A model generated the notes under the pieces. It had not been told where the DNA came from and made no database searches. It worked only from the letters and a program-made list of their open reading frames with translations. A program made the position numbers and the translations under genes. Shown piece after piece: positions 22,518 to 33,977 of a DNA stretch of 64,000 nucleotides. The DNA lies in NCBI GenBank assembly GCA_023091665.1, contig JALJCQ010000015.1, positions 2,604,001-2,668,000 on the forward strand, in the 5' to 3' direction. Within the stretch, counting starts at the first letter, position 1. The number at the start of each line of letters is the position of its first letter. This DNA comes from Pythium myriotylum (taxonomy: Eukaryota > Oomycota > Peronosporomycetes > Pythiales > Pythiaceae).

Positions 22518-23207
22518 ATGCGTGCCTTCTTCACCGTCGCCTCGGCTCTTTGCGCTCTCGCCTCCGTCTCAGTCTCCGCCCAGACCTGCCCACCCGCTGG
22601 CTTCGCGTCCAAGGCCACGTTCAACCCAGCCAAGTACTTTGATGGCCGCTGGTATGCCCTCCAACAGATCCCTGTGATCTACCAGCCTGAGGACCAGCTC
22701 TATTGCGTCACGGCTGACTACAAGATCGAGACTACGAACGTCTGCAAGCTTTTTGGCTGCAAAGATACCGTCGTACGCGTCGACAATGGCGCCAACAAGG
22801 GAAGCGTCACGGGCTCGCGCTCGACGGCGGGCCTGAACGGTCTCATCAAAGATCCTAAGAAGCCCGCCGAGGCCAGTGTTGGCCCACGCTTCCTGCCGTC
22901 GCTGTTCTACGGACCTTACTGGGTCGTTGAGGCTGGTTCGTACGACGACCTGCTTGTGGGCAAGACCACTTTTGAGGGAGAGAACTACGAATGGGCTATC
23001 ATCACGGTCGGCAAGCCCGAGGTCAAGACCTCCGGAGGTTGCCTGCCTGGTACAGGTCCGCTAAACCCGGAGGGTTTCTGGCTCTTCAGTCGCCAGCCCG
23101 TTGTGTCTCAAGAGGTCACCGACAAGCTCGTCGCGCTCGCCAAGTCCAAGGGACTCGACGTGACCGCACTGAAGGTTGTCCCGCAGGCCGGCTGCAAGTA
23201 CACGTAG
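22518..23207 (+). CDS. Secreted lipocalin-like protein (paralogue 2)
   Basis: 229 aa, the same length as paralogue 1, starting at the ATG at 22518. The signal peptide is nearly identical for the first 15 residues, and the KYFDGRWYALQQIP lipocalin motif and all cysteines are conserved. Differences are mostly conservative and spread along the protein, so both copies appear to be under purifying selection. It is secreted and presumably binds a small lipophilic ligand. The downstream family-A pseudogene begins 332 bp later on the same strand. Confidence 0.75.
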   Translation: MRAFFTVASALCALASVSVSAQTCPPAGFASKATFNPAKYFDGRWYALQQIPVIYQPEDQLYCVTADYKIETTNVCKLFGCKDTVVRVDNGANKGSVTGSRSTAGLNGLIKDPKKPAEASVGPRFLPSLFYGPYWVVEAGSYDDLLVGKTTFEGENYEWAIITVGKPEVKTSGGCLPGTGPLNPEGFWLFSRQPVVSQEVTDKLVALAKSKGLDVTALKVVPQAGCKYT

Positions 23208-23539
23208 ACAGCTACTCCTGGTTATTTTTAGCGCATACTAGTATGGACTCGCGTCGATGGACTTGTCACACTAAGTTTCCATCTCAACAAGTTTCACCAT
23301 TTGGATCTTGGTCTTGGTCGAATTCGCGTTGGTTGTCTTGAGTCTGGAGTCCGAGATCTTGACACAGTCCGCCGTTGGAGTGTCCATGCTGCTTGCTAAT
23401 GTGCGTAGTAGTGCTGAGCTCCATTCAAGCGTGAATGACGGCACTTCATACCGTATGCTTCTGGCCGTTGGGCTTCTTTCTCAGTTCGGTAATCTGGAGT
23501 GGCCCACATAGTGTTCATTGCGCCGGGATCTTTGATGCG

Positions 23540-25560
23540 ATGAATGTGCTCCGCGACGTCTTCGAGCTGCCCGAGAACCCGCCTAGCCACCATGTCGACG
23601 AAGCGCTGCGAAGTGGCATCATCTGGGTGAACTGGGACTTCCGCCGTGGCGGACGCGCCGTCCAGAGCAGGAGCGCGGCGCAAGATGCGATGGAGTTGCT
23701 CGCTATGCTCGGCCAAGTGGACTACGACGAGTTCTTGGACGCGATCGGCTCGCTCTGGCCGCGCGCAGCCGCAGTGTGGAGTCGCGCCTTTGGACCCAAG
23801 CGATTCCGCCTCGGTGTGAGGATCCAAACCCCGACATGGAGCTGGTCAGTGGCTGGTTCGAGCGCGCGTTCTGTCCAGACCTGGCGCTCATGGAACTGCC
23901 TGCTGAGTATAGGCAGCTGCGAAACGAGTGGGAGCGTGAAGTGAATGGTCAAGAGCGAGATATCGAAGTCCCAAGTATTCCGGTGTTGATCTCGTTCACA
24001 GAACTGGTCGTCGACCTGGCACGGCAGCTCTTCCAAGCCTTACAACTTGTCACTTTGCACACGACGCGAAAAGAATTCAACCTCTACAAGTGCACGTGGA
24101 GGCCGCTGTTCCAGCTCGTTGAGATCGATACAATGGAGACGCTTGAAAGGCTGTGCCTGCGCGACCTAGTCTACATCTCCGAGATCGCTTCGTGCGGAGT
24201 GCTCGTCAAAACGTTACCCCTCCTCGGACTCGGTTTGAGCGAGAGTACTGCACTGCCCTTCTCAACCGCATTGCACCGTCTACTCGCTGCCCCTGTTGCG
24301 TCTACGCGTGTTCCGTGCAAATCTGTCGCGATTAACTGTTTGGGTTCGCTTCGAACACTTGACGGTATCTTCACTGGTGTCCAGTCAAGCCAGTCGCTTC
24401 GCGAACTTATCTGTGCGTTCGACACCGAGCCTGATGCACTCGGTGATCGCGTTCGTGCTTGGCAATGGATTGCCGTTGCAGTTTTTAGTCGGTTTGCGTG
24501 CGAATCCCTCGACAAGCTCACGATGGCAACTGTTGATCTGCAAGTTCGAGACATCACCACCTTGGTGCAAACGCTGCAACATGATAATCCTCTGTCAGTG
24601 TTATTCCCCACCGCCCGTCTACGTTATGGAGATCTACGAGTAACAGCCGATACATTCCTGCTTGCTAATCCGGAACGACAACCAGACTCTTCTGTAGTCA
24701 AGTTCAATGCCGCGTTGCCTGGTCTTCGTGTTCTAGACATGGGAGAAACTTGGCTCAGCGTTCTTCTTCCTGGCTGGGGAGAAGCGTGGGTACAGCGCGA
24801 TCAAGTCCAACTCGAAACTGTTAATGGGGAGAAAAGACACCGAGGCATTCGGCATGTGATCTTCGACTACGTTGGCAATGAAGCCATGCCTGCAATACTA
24901 GAATTACTTCATGCGATCGGTGTTGGCCTCGAGTCATTGACTATCAGCTGGCTCGACCCCGAAGCCGCGATCCCCAACGATTGGATCCGAGAGGCTTTTC
25001 GTGCCTGCCCGAATCTTGAAGATGTGCACACCGATAATGTTTTTCTTGAGTCACTGGATGTGTTTCCACGCTGTTACAATGAAGGTTGCTTTCGGGCAAA
25101 GCGTCTTTCGATTGTCGTGGTGAGAATAATGCACTGTGAGAACGCGTACAAGTTGTTTGATTTTCTCGCTGACAAGAACCATGCGATGGGAAAGCATTTG
25201 CGAGATTTTTCGTTTACATACTTCAATTATTTCCAGCTGTTACCAAATATTGTCACCTCGGCTCTCCAGATGCTTCGCACAAATATTTACTTGTGCCGCT
25301 TCGAGATGCATGTTCGATTTTCAGTTGACAATCGGGAGATATCCAGCTGTGATCATGCACAGATTGAGAGGCAGTTCGCGAACTTCGATGGCATGCCTGT
25401 AGCCGTCCAAATAGCGCCGCTCCCACTGCTGAGCAAACTGAGCTTTCTCAGTGTGATCCGCTGCCATCCAATGTTGCGGCAGGTAGATATGGGTGTGTTG
25501 CATCATGTCTTCAGTTTCGCTGCGGAATGTCGTAAACGCACGGTCGTTGTGCGCCGCTGA
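23540..25560 (+). pseudogene. LRR-like multigene family, member A (one frameshift)
   Basis: Starts at the ATG at 23540 and ends with the family C-terminus at 25560, about 670 codons. The frame changes by one base near 23815-23822: the N-terminal block (ELLAMLGQVDYDEFLDAIGSLW) is in one frame and the rest (from EDPNPDMELVSGWF) in the next. Alignment to members C and D is continuous across the shift. Candidate introns here would be only 34-36 nt and do not restore the frame. The C-terminal signature KLSFLSV followed by FSFAAECRKRTVVV is intact. The protein is leucine-rich, with LRR-like stretches such as CPNLEDV, and has no signal peptide. Recent decay and a one-base sequencing error are both possible. 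Confidence 0.65.
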
Positions 25561-26030
25561 ACAAATTATTCAGTGAAGTGAAGCATTCCATGTATTTCAT
25601 TTTACGTTTGGAATAGTAGTAGCGCTTGAAAATCTCCATGCCCGAGGCACAGTCTTCGCGTGTCCACACGTCGAGCAGTGGCAGATCCGGCGTAATTATA
25701 TAGTTACAACCAGAGTTCGGCGATTCGTGCTCGTTGCAGTCATTTGTGCCATCCATTTCCCCTTGCTTCTGCTTGTGCCTCGCCCACATTGATCAAAGCG
25801 AAGACACAGAACAAGCTCGCAGCATTTTGGATCAATGTAAACACAATTTCTTCTCGATTTTACTGATAGCCAATGGATTTCTTTCAGAGTCACTCCCTCG
25901 TCGATGACGTCCCGACTGACGTACGAACGACTCCCACTAGCAAACTACAAGCCTACGTGTGGAGCGATGTGAGATCAGCAAGTGAGTTTCGCAGGGGACC
26001 CAAGCGTCTTCACGGCGAGGAGACGCCTCC
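25561..26030. other. Spacer between family member A and dispersed repeat copy 1
   Basis: A 470 bp stretch with short, unsupported open frames on both strands and no recognised domain or RNA. It presumably includes the 3' UTR of member A. Confidence 0.3.
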
Positions 26031-27123
26031 GGTCTACTCTCAGAGGAGCCTGACTCTGAGCGTCTCACCCGCCAACGCCATGGGTTTGCCGTATCCACTA
26101 CTCGCCTTCATGATCCCGTTTGGCCAACGCCGCATCCGTAGAGTTGCGCTCACCGACGGTGGTCGCACCGTTCCGTCTCGTTCCCGCCGTTGACTGGTTC
26201 GGACTTGCGACCTCCTCGCCTTCTCGCTTGTGGCCACCACACTCCAGCAATTTAGCGTCTCGCTTGGTCTTGGTGGTAGGCTCTGTCATGCTAAGCTCGA
26301 GGCATTCAGTGCCTGCCACTGTCGTTGCTGCTGGATGGGCTCTCAGTGGATGCTCGAGGTCGATACATCATGCTCGTCACAGATCACCGCCAGCGCTGAG
26401 CGGGCGCTGGGGTCTCTGCTGACGGTTTCTTCTTCGTCTTCCGCGCCGCCGTCGTTGCCGCCCTGGTTACAACTTTCGCTGTTGCCTTCACGTTCGTCTC
26501 TGGTGGAGCATATGTACGCACTGGCGATTGCGCTGGCAACGGCGTATGAATAGTTGGCTCCTTGGATGCGGTGGAAGCTGCTTGTTGCTCTTTGAGTCGT
26601 CACCACGAGCGATGAGGTGGCTTCAGCAACCTCGTCGCCGCCGTGTTCACTTCGTCGATGGCCATGCGCGTCGACATGGCCGCTTCCGTGCTCTGCTTCT
26701 CGCTGCGGCGTGCGGTCGTCGGCTGCTCTGCAGTCGCTTTGCTCGCCTGAGCTTCGGTCGGAAATCGAGTTCAGGACTCAGAGCTCAAGTCTCTGCGACA
26801 TGGCGCGCGTGCGCTGATGGGGAGAGACAATGGAGCTCGTGCAGCGTCTGCGCATCGCGAGACGCGACAGAAGCGACTGATACAGCGGCTGGTGGCGGCG
26901 CGTCGCCGAGAGGACCGAGGCGCGGCAGACCATGCTCCTGGACGTCGGCTTGGAGGCGGCGATGGAGCCGGGATGGGGTGGTTGGTAGATGCGCATGCGC
27001 TGGGATGGGCTGGAATGGGTGCATGCACTAGGTGCGGTACCAGCATTGTGGTACAACAACCGTTTGTCCGAGATATCTCAGCAGGACGCACAAGAGTTGG
27101 CGACTTTTGCCACATTTGAGGGG
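26031..27123 (+). repeat. Dispersed ~1.05 kb repeat, copy 1
   Basis: This stretch is repeated in reverse orientation at 35325-36385. Similarity is very high in the GC-rich core (about 26640-27030) and falls to roughly 80% towards the right end; copy 1 also has about 50 extra bases near 26560-26620. Open frames in the core are conserved between copies on both strands because the DNA is conserved, not because one frame is selected. No terminal inverted repeat or target duplication is evident. The right end abuts a 27-base G-run. Confidence 0.75.
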
Positions 27124-27146
27124 GGGGGGGGGGGGGGGGGGGGGGG
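27120..27146 (+). repeat. Poly-G tract, 27 bases
   Basis: An uninterrupted G-run at the exact right edge of dispersed repeat copy 1; the other copy has only GGGG at the same place. It is either an expanded homopolymer or an assembly artefact. Confidence 0.8.
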
Positions 27147-27509
27147 TACCACTAGGTACTAGCTTTCTATGGCTGCTTACTCGAAGCTTACCTCACAACT
27201 CTACACGCATTTATGTTCGCCTCGCACAGACTTCAGTTTTTGGCTGTGCATTTATACGAAGTAGCACCGGCCTCAACAAAATTCCTACCGTTTGTCGTAT
27301 TCCGCTTAGGCCATCGCGTTGAAGTGGTTAATCCTGGCTGATGCAGGTAATTCGTGAATCAAGTTATCAAGATGGTAGCTTCAGAGGCTTTCATGGACTG
27401 GTCAAGCTTCAATATAGTCATATTTAACTCAAACATACATCCATGTGTTAAAAAGCAAGCAGAGATTCACGAATGGAATACACAAGTAGTCTCGAGTCAT
27501 CAGCACAGT
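27147..27509. other. Spacer between poly-G tract and member B
   Basis: A 363 bp AT-richer stretch without a supported gene. It includes the 3' side of member B. Confidence 0.3.
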
Positions 27510-29707
27510 TCACGCTCCGTCACTCACGACAACAATTCGCTTCGGTCTTAGTCCTGCATACCCAAATATCAATGTCATCGTGTCTGGGTTGAGTGTTCTC
27601 CCAGCTGAACCAATCGTATCCGCGACGCTAACAAAGGCAAGCTTTACAGACAGTGGATGCACGTCCGTGTACTCAATTTTGACAGGTTGCTCGTCATCAG
27701 GAGGCATTTCCTTGTAGACTTGAGGGCGGCCGTAGTAAACAAACAAGTGGCTTAGCGACGTCACGTCTTCGACGACACATTGGAGGAGATCAGCAGTGGA
27801 GGCCATTGTGAGAGGGTTTCTTTGAGCACATATGCGGAGACGCGACAATGCGTTCCTAATCGGGCCCGCTCCAAGGATGCAGTTTAGAATCTGAACTAGG
27901 TGGTGGGTGTCAAGACTCATGTCATGGAGTTCGAGCGAGGAAATGCGGTATCCAGCCACATACAACCGAGCTAACCATTCCATCGAATCGTACCATCCCC
28001 ACTCACGCGAAGACTTTCCACACTTCGACACCTTGTCACACACTCTCGAACAGTTCGATCGTCAAGAATACTACAGCGAAGACTCAGATGATTCACTTCT
28101 TGTCCGAAGAGACCCACGACATCGATGAGAATATCTTGCAGACGATCGAAGCGCCAGTTCATGCTATTTTGTACTCCATGGCAACCAAGCAGCAGAGTAC
28201 TGATACTTTTGGATGGTTGGGTTGTTTTGGAGTCTGGATCACTGCTCACCATCGCTTCAATTACACTTGTCGAGAATCGATCGACCTCGCAGAAGCCAAA
28301 CCCTGGCACTAGAACCCGTACTCGGTCATAGGCAGGATCTTCTTGAACGATTATACCGGGCCACGCGCACGGCATGATTACTCGCTCGGAAGAGTTGGTA
28401 CTGAGCTGTTTCAAAGTTGCTCTCACTTGAATCACCACCTGATTGAGGCTGTCTATATCTCGACCCTCGCTTCTTGACTGCGGCATCGCTCCCCAAAGTG
28501 CCGAGGTGGGTTCTCGAGCACTTAGAACCCGTGTCATCGAAGGCACAATGTCATCAGTCAAAGCCATTCGGTCGATATCCAGCGTCTCAACAGTGGAAGA
28601 TGAATCCGATCGGCGCAAACCATACGCAAGCCATAACCAGAACGCTGCGCCTGCGCGACGATGCCACTCCAGAAAAAGTTCCACACGAAGAGATTCGATT
28701 CCATGACCGTGATGAAGTGCAGAGAAAAACGGCTCAAAGAGTAGAGGGGATGCAACGTAGACTTTTGGTACGACGACACGACGCACGGGCTGAATACTCC
28801 GAGCATCATATCCCGATACAAAATCCACACTACACAGTGAGCATGAGAGCGAGGCCCACGAAACGCGAAGCGCAACCTCGTTTAGATCAACACCGTCGTC
28901 GACTTGAGGAAGTGTGATCGATTTCACACAGACTCCTGTCTTTAGCACACCCACGATGCCTCTAAAGACTGCACTGCCAATGGTGAAATCGCGAAGATCT
29001 AGTTCAACTGATTCCAAACACAATTGAACGGGGATCAGATCGCCAGAGAGACTGCGGGTGTCGTCGAGAAGGGTAAGTACGAGCCCCTCAAATTGCCCTA
29101 ATAGGTCCGCTTGATCCAAAACACGCATATCTCGAGCAGATGGCGAAAACCGGATATGAATAGGTATCTTGAGCGGCCCTCTGCCTTCCGTGGCTGGGTG
29201 GAGCTGAGCTGACAACATCTTGTAGAGCTGTACGAAGGGTCTGCTCGGTTCTTTGACGTTGAGCAGACCTTCCAGAACTGAGCGCCAGCGATCTTTCGTG
29301 AAATCTGTGCGCTTGTCCAAGTTAAACACGAATTGGCACTGCAGCTTCTCGGTCACCACGTCCATCCACGCTGGCACCTCGAAGCCCACGGCTCGCTGCA
29401 GCCTTCCAAGCGATCCATACGGGTCGACGTGCGCCATGACCCTCAGCAGCACCATAACTTCGCGCACATCTCTTGCACTGAGTTTCTCGTCGCACCCATT
29501 GACGTACTGCGCCCCGTGGTTGCGCAATTGGCCGTCCCAGTGGACCTCGAGCCACCGGTCGTCGGGCGCGCGGCCGATGGCGACGTCGTGGCTGTCGTGG
29601 CGCTCGGCGTCGGCGACGGAGATGCGCCCGCGCAGCGACTGCAGCCACGCGGCGCTGACGAGGCGCCAGTCGTCGCCGTCGCGCTGGGAGGTCACGGCTG
29701 CATCCAT
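27510..29707 (-). pseudogene. LRR-like multigene family, member B (one frameshift)
   Basis: Starts at the ATG at 29707 (MDAAV). The N-terminal two thirds read in one frame to about 28000, where the sequence around CRSVESLRVS passes into the neighbouring frame at EWGWYDSMEWLARLY and continues to the stop at 27510. The shift is one base, lies within 27985-28015, and has no usable intron. This is the most divergent of the six members, but it keeps the C-terminal signature (KLAFVSV, then LIFGYAGLRPKRIVVV). The N-terminal ELLALxGxVD block is only weakly recognisable (VMVLLRVMAHVDPYG). It may be a pseudogene, or the shift may be an error. Confidence 0.6.
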
Positions 29708-30851
29708 GTTTCTGAAGTGATGGCCAAGGCAAAAAAAACAGAACCACCCCGAGTGACATGGGAACCAGAACCTCATTTCAGTGACGGTAGCCATCTCCTA
29801 GATCAGCTTAGTACATTCCCCTTTCTCTAGTCTAGGCTGGCCAACACCAACGCAACAAACGTGAATCCAGTCTCCAGGATCAGCTTGGCTATTCACCAGT
29901 GCACGCGGGATGAATGGCTTCCACCACCTACTGTGAGGGGAAGACACCAGGCAAGAGGAGCAGCTTCGGCTCATCCAAGTGATCTATCCACTCCATCGTC
30001 GGCGGGGCTCGAAGATCGATGTCACAATCGAACAATCTCTTTTCAGGACAAGTGGAGACTGGCAAAGAGGGTTGCGCCATTGGCGAGCGATACATGTATT
30101 GTTGGCAGCGATGCAATATTGTAGGCGGAGATTCGTTGCGGTGGATATGCCCAGACTCCCACAAGGCTGAGTGAGGAAAGCTTCAAGTTGATGACCTACA
30201 GTATTTATTTCAAGTGATGTGAATCCAAACAAAGAAAGCTTCAAGGCACGCAGTTCTGTCGAGAGCGATTGATGCGACGTGATTTTAAAACTCCACCTCC
30301 ACCTTGGAAGAAACCCAAAACAACTGACATCCAGCTCACAACACTTCCACACCGCTCACAACATCAGCCTCCTTCTTCTCCGCAAGCATGGCTGGATGGA
30401 AGTTCCTCGCACCCTCTCACAACCGATCAAATGTACCCATCAGGCTATTCGGTGAGGAAGGGGAGAAAACGAATCTTGAGCTGGAGATTCGCCCTCGTGA
30501 ACCTCGCCGCTCGCCTGCCGCGCAGTCATCTCTTCTGCTGCGCGAAAGGCCGTGTTTCGTCGCCTGCAAATCGCCTTCTCTTCGTCGCTCGTCTCGGCGT
30601 CTGCTTGCCTCACTGTCTCCACGAGCGTCCCCATCAGATCTAGCGAGCAGCTCCGATCAGTCACGCTCCAATCTCATGGCGCGAATCTCCGACCCCTCGC
30701 ACTGAACCGGCGGTGCAGCATGTGTGTGCAACGTGTGTCCCACGGCTGTGAGAGGGGCCTCCCCGCTGGATTTGTTGGGTACACTGAGGGGTTCTGAGGA
30801 AGAATCGCTCCGTCACTCGCCAACTCGAGGCTTGCACGATACCCAGCGGCC
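29708..30851. promoter_or_regulatory. Divergent spacer between member B and ankyrin gene
   Basis: 1.14 kb between divergent starts. A possible initiator pair, TCACTCGCCAACTCG near 30810-30826, lies about 30 bp before the ankyrin ATG. Nothing convincing is coding; the longest frames are Ser/Arg/Pro-rich. Confidence 0.35.
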
Positions 30852-33260
30852 ATGTCCATGCTCATCCGTATGCGGTCCAAGCAGAAGCAGTGCGAGAAGC
30901 TGCTGGAGGCTTCGCGCGAGGGCGACGCGAGTCTCGTCGCCAAGCTGCTTCAGATCGGCGCGTATGCCAACTTCGAGAGCGAGGGTGGCTGGACGCCGCT
31001 CATCTGGGCTGCGAGGAATGGCCACTTGGACGTCGTCCGAGCACTGATCGCTGCCGATGCAAACGTTGACCACACGCGAGGAGACGGCTTCACGGCGTTG
31101 ATGCTCGCGTCCTCCCATAACCGCGAACGCATTGTCGACGCACTGCTCACCGCTGGCGCGATCGCCAACCACACCAGCAACAACAGCATCACAGCGTTAA
31201 TGCTGGCTGCGTCTCACGGCCACGACGTCATCGTGGAGAAGTTACTTGCGGCTGGCGCAAGCGCAAACCACGTGAGCGACTACCGCAACACCGCTCTCAT
31301 TCTTGCGGCGTCCAACAACCACACGAAGATCGTCGAGAAGCTGCTGATTGCAGGAGCTAACGTGAACCACGCGAACAACGACGGAGACACGGCTCTGACC
31401 GCGGCAGCTGCAAATGGCCACAGCCACGTGGTTCGACTTCTCATCCAAGCAGGTGCAGATCCAACACTGACGAACAATTCAGGTTTTACGGCGCTTCAGT
31501 GCGCCGAACTCAACGACAAGACGGGGGTAGTTGAGTTGCTCGAAGAAGGTGTAGCCCCGCGGTTATCTCAGTCGCTACGTCGAACTATGTCACAGACCGT
31601 CACAAGCATCGACCTTGTACAGCGATTTGTGCGCAAGAGCTCCGACTCGCGATCGAGCGATGAGAGCCAACGGCTGAGTATATTGAGCTAATCGGACGCG
31701 CCGGATCCTGTGGCAGTCCACGCCGCGGCCAAGTTTGGGCGACTTAACGTCCTTCGCTCGCTAATCTCCAAAGGCGCCAGTGTATGCGCTCGCGACACTT
31801 CCGGCATGACGGCTCTACACGTCGCGAGTGAGAACGGCCATGCCGAGTGTGTTCGCTTCCTGCTCGCGAATGGTGCTGATATCGAGAGCGTCACAGACGA
31901 AAGCCAACTCTCATCAATTGAACTGGCTGTGATCAACAGTCACCTCGATACAGTCAGAGTGCTTCACCATGCTGGTGCATCGTTGCAGATGAGATCGCCA
32001 ACCGGTAGCACACTCCTACACCACGCTGCAACTGGAAGCGGTGGCTGCATTTCTCCTAACTGAGAGTGCAGGCGTCGACGTCAACACCGTTGATCGACGC
32101 GGGAGGTCAGCTTTGCACTACGCCGTAGAAAATCGGAACGAGGCCGTCGTTGATGTGCTTTTGCAGTCTGGAGCAGACGCTAATACCGTCTCGCGCTTCG
32201 GAGATGGTAAACCGGCTGAAACTGCTCTCCACATGGCTATTCGGCTAAATCTTGGCAACATCGTAACCAAGTTCCTTGCTCATGACGGGGTAGACGTCAC
32301 AATCGCGAATACTGAAGGTCAGACGCCTTTGATGCTCGCGGTGTCGCAAGGAAGGTCGGATATTATCGCGTTGCTTATTAGCTCTATCAGCCAGCAGTAC
32401 AACGAGAGATGCCACACTCTGCTCACAGTGGACAGTGAGGAGCCACCAACGTTCACGGAGCTCGTTTCACTCGTACCTCTCATCACCTCGGTATATGATC
32501 TTCGGCTGATGGTGACCCTCGTCTCACTGTGGAGCGATGCCACAGCGCCCCAGAACACTGCATTAGTGTTGAAGTCTGCGCTGGCACACGTAATTGCCAA
32601 CAAACTCGTACTCGACGACGATGCATGTGTTTTCTTCAAGATGGTGCTCAAGCATTGCGAGAGGGAGAAGCTACTACCCATGAGTGATACACTTTTACTT
32701 GACCGACAAGCCGAGAAAATCAATACACAGGCAGCCGACTGGGTAGTAGAACTCAAGAAACAAGTGATCGCCAACAGTTGGCGGCTCGAGGCACACGACG
32801 AGAGTCTTCGTTCTGTTGTTGACGGCATCAGGGATGTGCACGGGATGGTTATGGAAAATCGCGCGGCTGTGTTGACCATCATGCACCGACTGGACAGCCT
32901 TCAATCCCAAATCACTCACGGAAGGAGGCTTTGCCAGCAACTCGCCGAACAAGCCAAGCTCACTGCAGACCAAATTGATCAGTACCAGCAACGCCTAAAA
33001 CGTTGCGAAGAAAACATCACAACCGTCGCAGCCCATCTAAACGCGTTTCGCGAAGTGTACGTGAGCCGTCTTGAACAGGAGGAACGCAACAAGAAGATCA
33101 AAATGGTATGTGGGGTCATCGCATCAGTGGTTGGCTTTGTTTTTGCACCTGTGCTCAAAGAAATCGCGGACGCGGTCGTGGATGGTGCGAATCCGATCGA
33201 ACTGATCAAAGCCATTTATGGCGAAGATGATATTGCAAGTTTCCTAGCCGAGAAGTCTGA
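30852..33260 (+). pseudogene. Ankyrin-repeat protein, 5' portion, with stop codon and frameshift
   Basis: From the ATG at 30852 there are about seven ankyrin repeats (pattern G-x-TALMLAAxxGHxxIVxxLLxAGAxxN). An in-frame TAA at 31689-31691 interrupts, after which ankyrin repeats resume in the same frame (AVHAAAKFGRLNVLRSLISKGA). A one-base shift near 32025-32040 moves to the frame that holds more repeats and then a helical, coiled-coil region (around residues LRSVVDGIRDVHG) and one hydrophobic helix (VCGVIASVVGFVFAPVL). The frame reaches the target duplication of the LINE insertion at 33244-33260 and then runs into insertion sequence. Two lesions plus the insertion make loss of function likely. 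Confidence 0.7.
33244..33260 (+). repeat. Target site duplication, left copy (17 bp)
   Basis: CTAGCCGAGAAGTCTGA here is repeated exactly at 33977-33993, bracketing the LINE fragment. A 17 bp duplication fits target-primed reverse transcription. The ankyrin reading frame passes through both copies in the same phase. Confidence 0.85.
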
Positions 33261-33976
33261 TGATGATGATGCAAGTGAAGTCTATTGAGTTCATCCTGTG
33301 AATCCTAATAGCTTGATGGGCTGTACATGCAGGCCTTTATGTGTCAGGATGGTGGACACGAGTGGGCCACCATGGACGAAGGTCGTTGTAGAGCAGGTTC
33401 GACAAGGCAGCCCGGCTGTCTTGGGAACGAAGGGGTTCAAGGGGGGTTTCTCCGCTCGGTGTTGTACCGAGTTTGCCGAGACGCCCGGCCATCTTGTTGT
33501 GGGCCCTTGGGTGGCGGGTCCAGGCCGAGACTTCGGTGAGGTCGGCCAGTTGACGTGCGGATAGGTAAAGATTGGCTAGTGCACGATTGCGAGGGGGTCG
33601 GTGGTCGCGTAGTTGCCTGAGTACAAGGGCGTTGCAGCCGATGACTTCTAGTTGGGTGAGATGACGTTCTCGGGCAGCCCGGAGGCCGACGATGAGTCCT
33701 TTGTAGAGCGCTTGGTGAAGGGTAGAGCTAGGTGCGGCGAGCGTGCCAGCGCTCGTCCAGACGATCGAGGCATCACTTGAGGTTGTGTTGACTTCGACGA
33801 GGACTGCTCCGAAGGCCGCCGTCTCGGAGGTGGCATAAATGCCACCGTCGAAGAATAGGAGGTGCTCGCAGTCTTGTCGGGTTGAAACCTCCTGGGGGAG
33901 GGTGGACGGGGTGAACTGCGTCCACCCTCCCCCAGGAGGTTTCAACCCGACAAGACTGCGAGCACCTCCTATTCTT
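33261..33976 (-). mobile_element. 5'-truncated LINE fragment with RNase H domain
   Basis: On the minus strand a frame down to 33337 encodes an RNase H fold: FFDGG at the first catalytic Asp, a GAVLV strand, an AxYKGLIVGLRAARER helix in place of the usual E-containing AExxGL, and a closing W-x-RxxNKMA segment with the Asn/Asp position diverged. This is the C-terminal RNase H of oomycete I-type LINEs. The element ends at the left with a TCA/CAT simple-repeat tail (33261-33273 region), a common LINE 3' end. At the right it is truncated and terminates in a fold-back hairpin. It is bracketed by a 17 bp target duplication and sits inside the ankyrin gene. Confidence 0.75.
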
Positions 33977-33977
33977 C
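33850..33977. repeat. Perfect 59 bp inverted repeat with 10 nt loop
   Basis: Positions 33850-33908 are the exact reverse complement of 33919-33977; the loop is 33909-33918. The left arm is the natural 5' remnant of the RNase H frame, and the right arm is an added inverted copy that ends exactly at the target duplication. All 59 pairs match by direct base-by-base comparison. Confidence 0.95.

Noticed and set aside
23815..23860. Explaining the member A frameshift by a short intron
   Set aside because: The only GT-AG pairs span 34-36 nt and do not restore the family reading frame.
26528..27031. 167-codon open frame in dispersed repeat copy 1, with a counterpart in copy 2
   Set aside because: Several frames on both strands are equally conserved because the DNA itself is nearly identical; composition is Arg/Ser/Cys-rich and no domain is recognised.
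27970..28015. Explaining the member B frameshift by an intron starting at GTGAGTG
   Set aside because: The nearest AG gives a 36 nt intron, a multiple of three, which leaves the frame unchanged.
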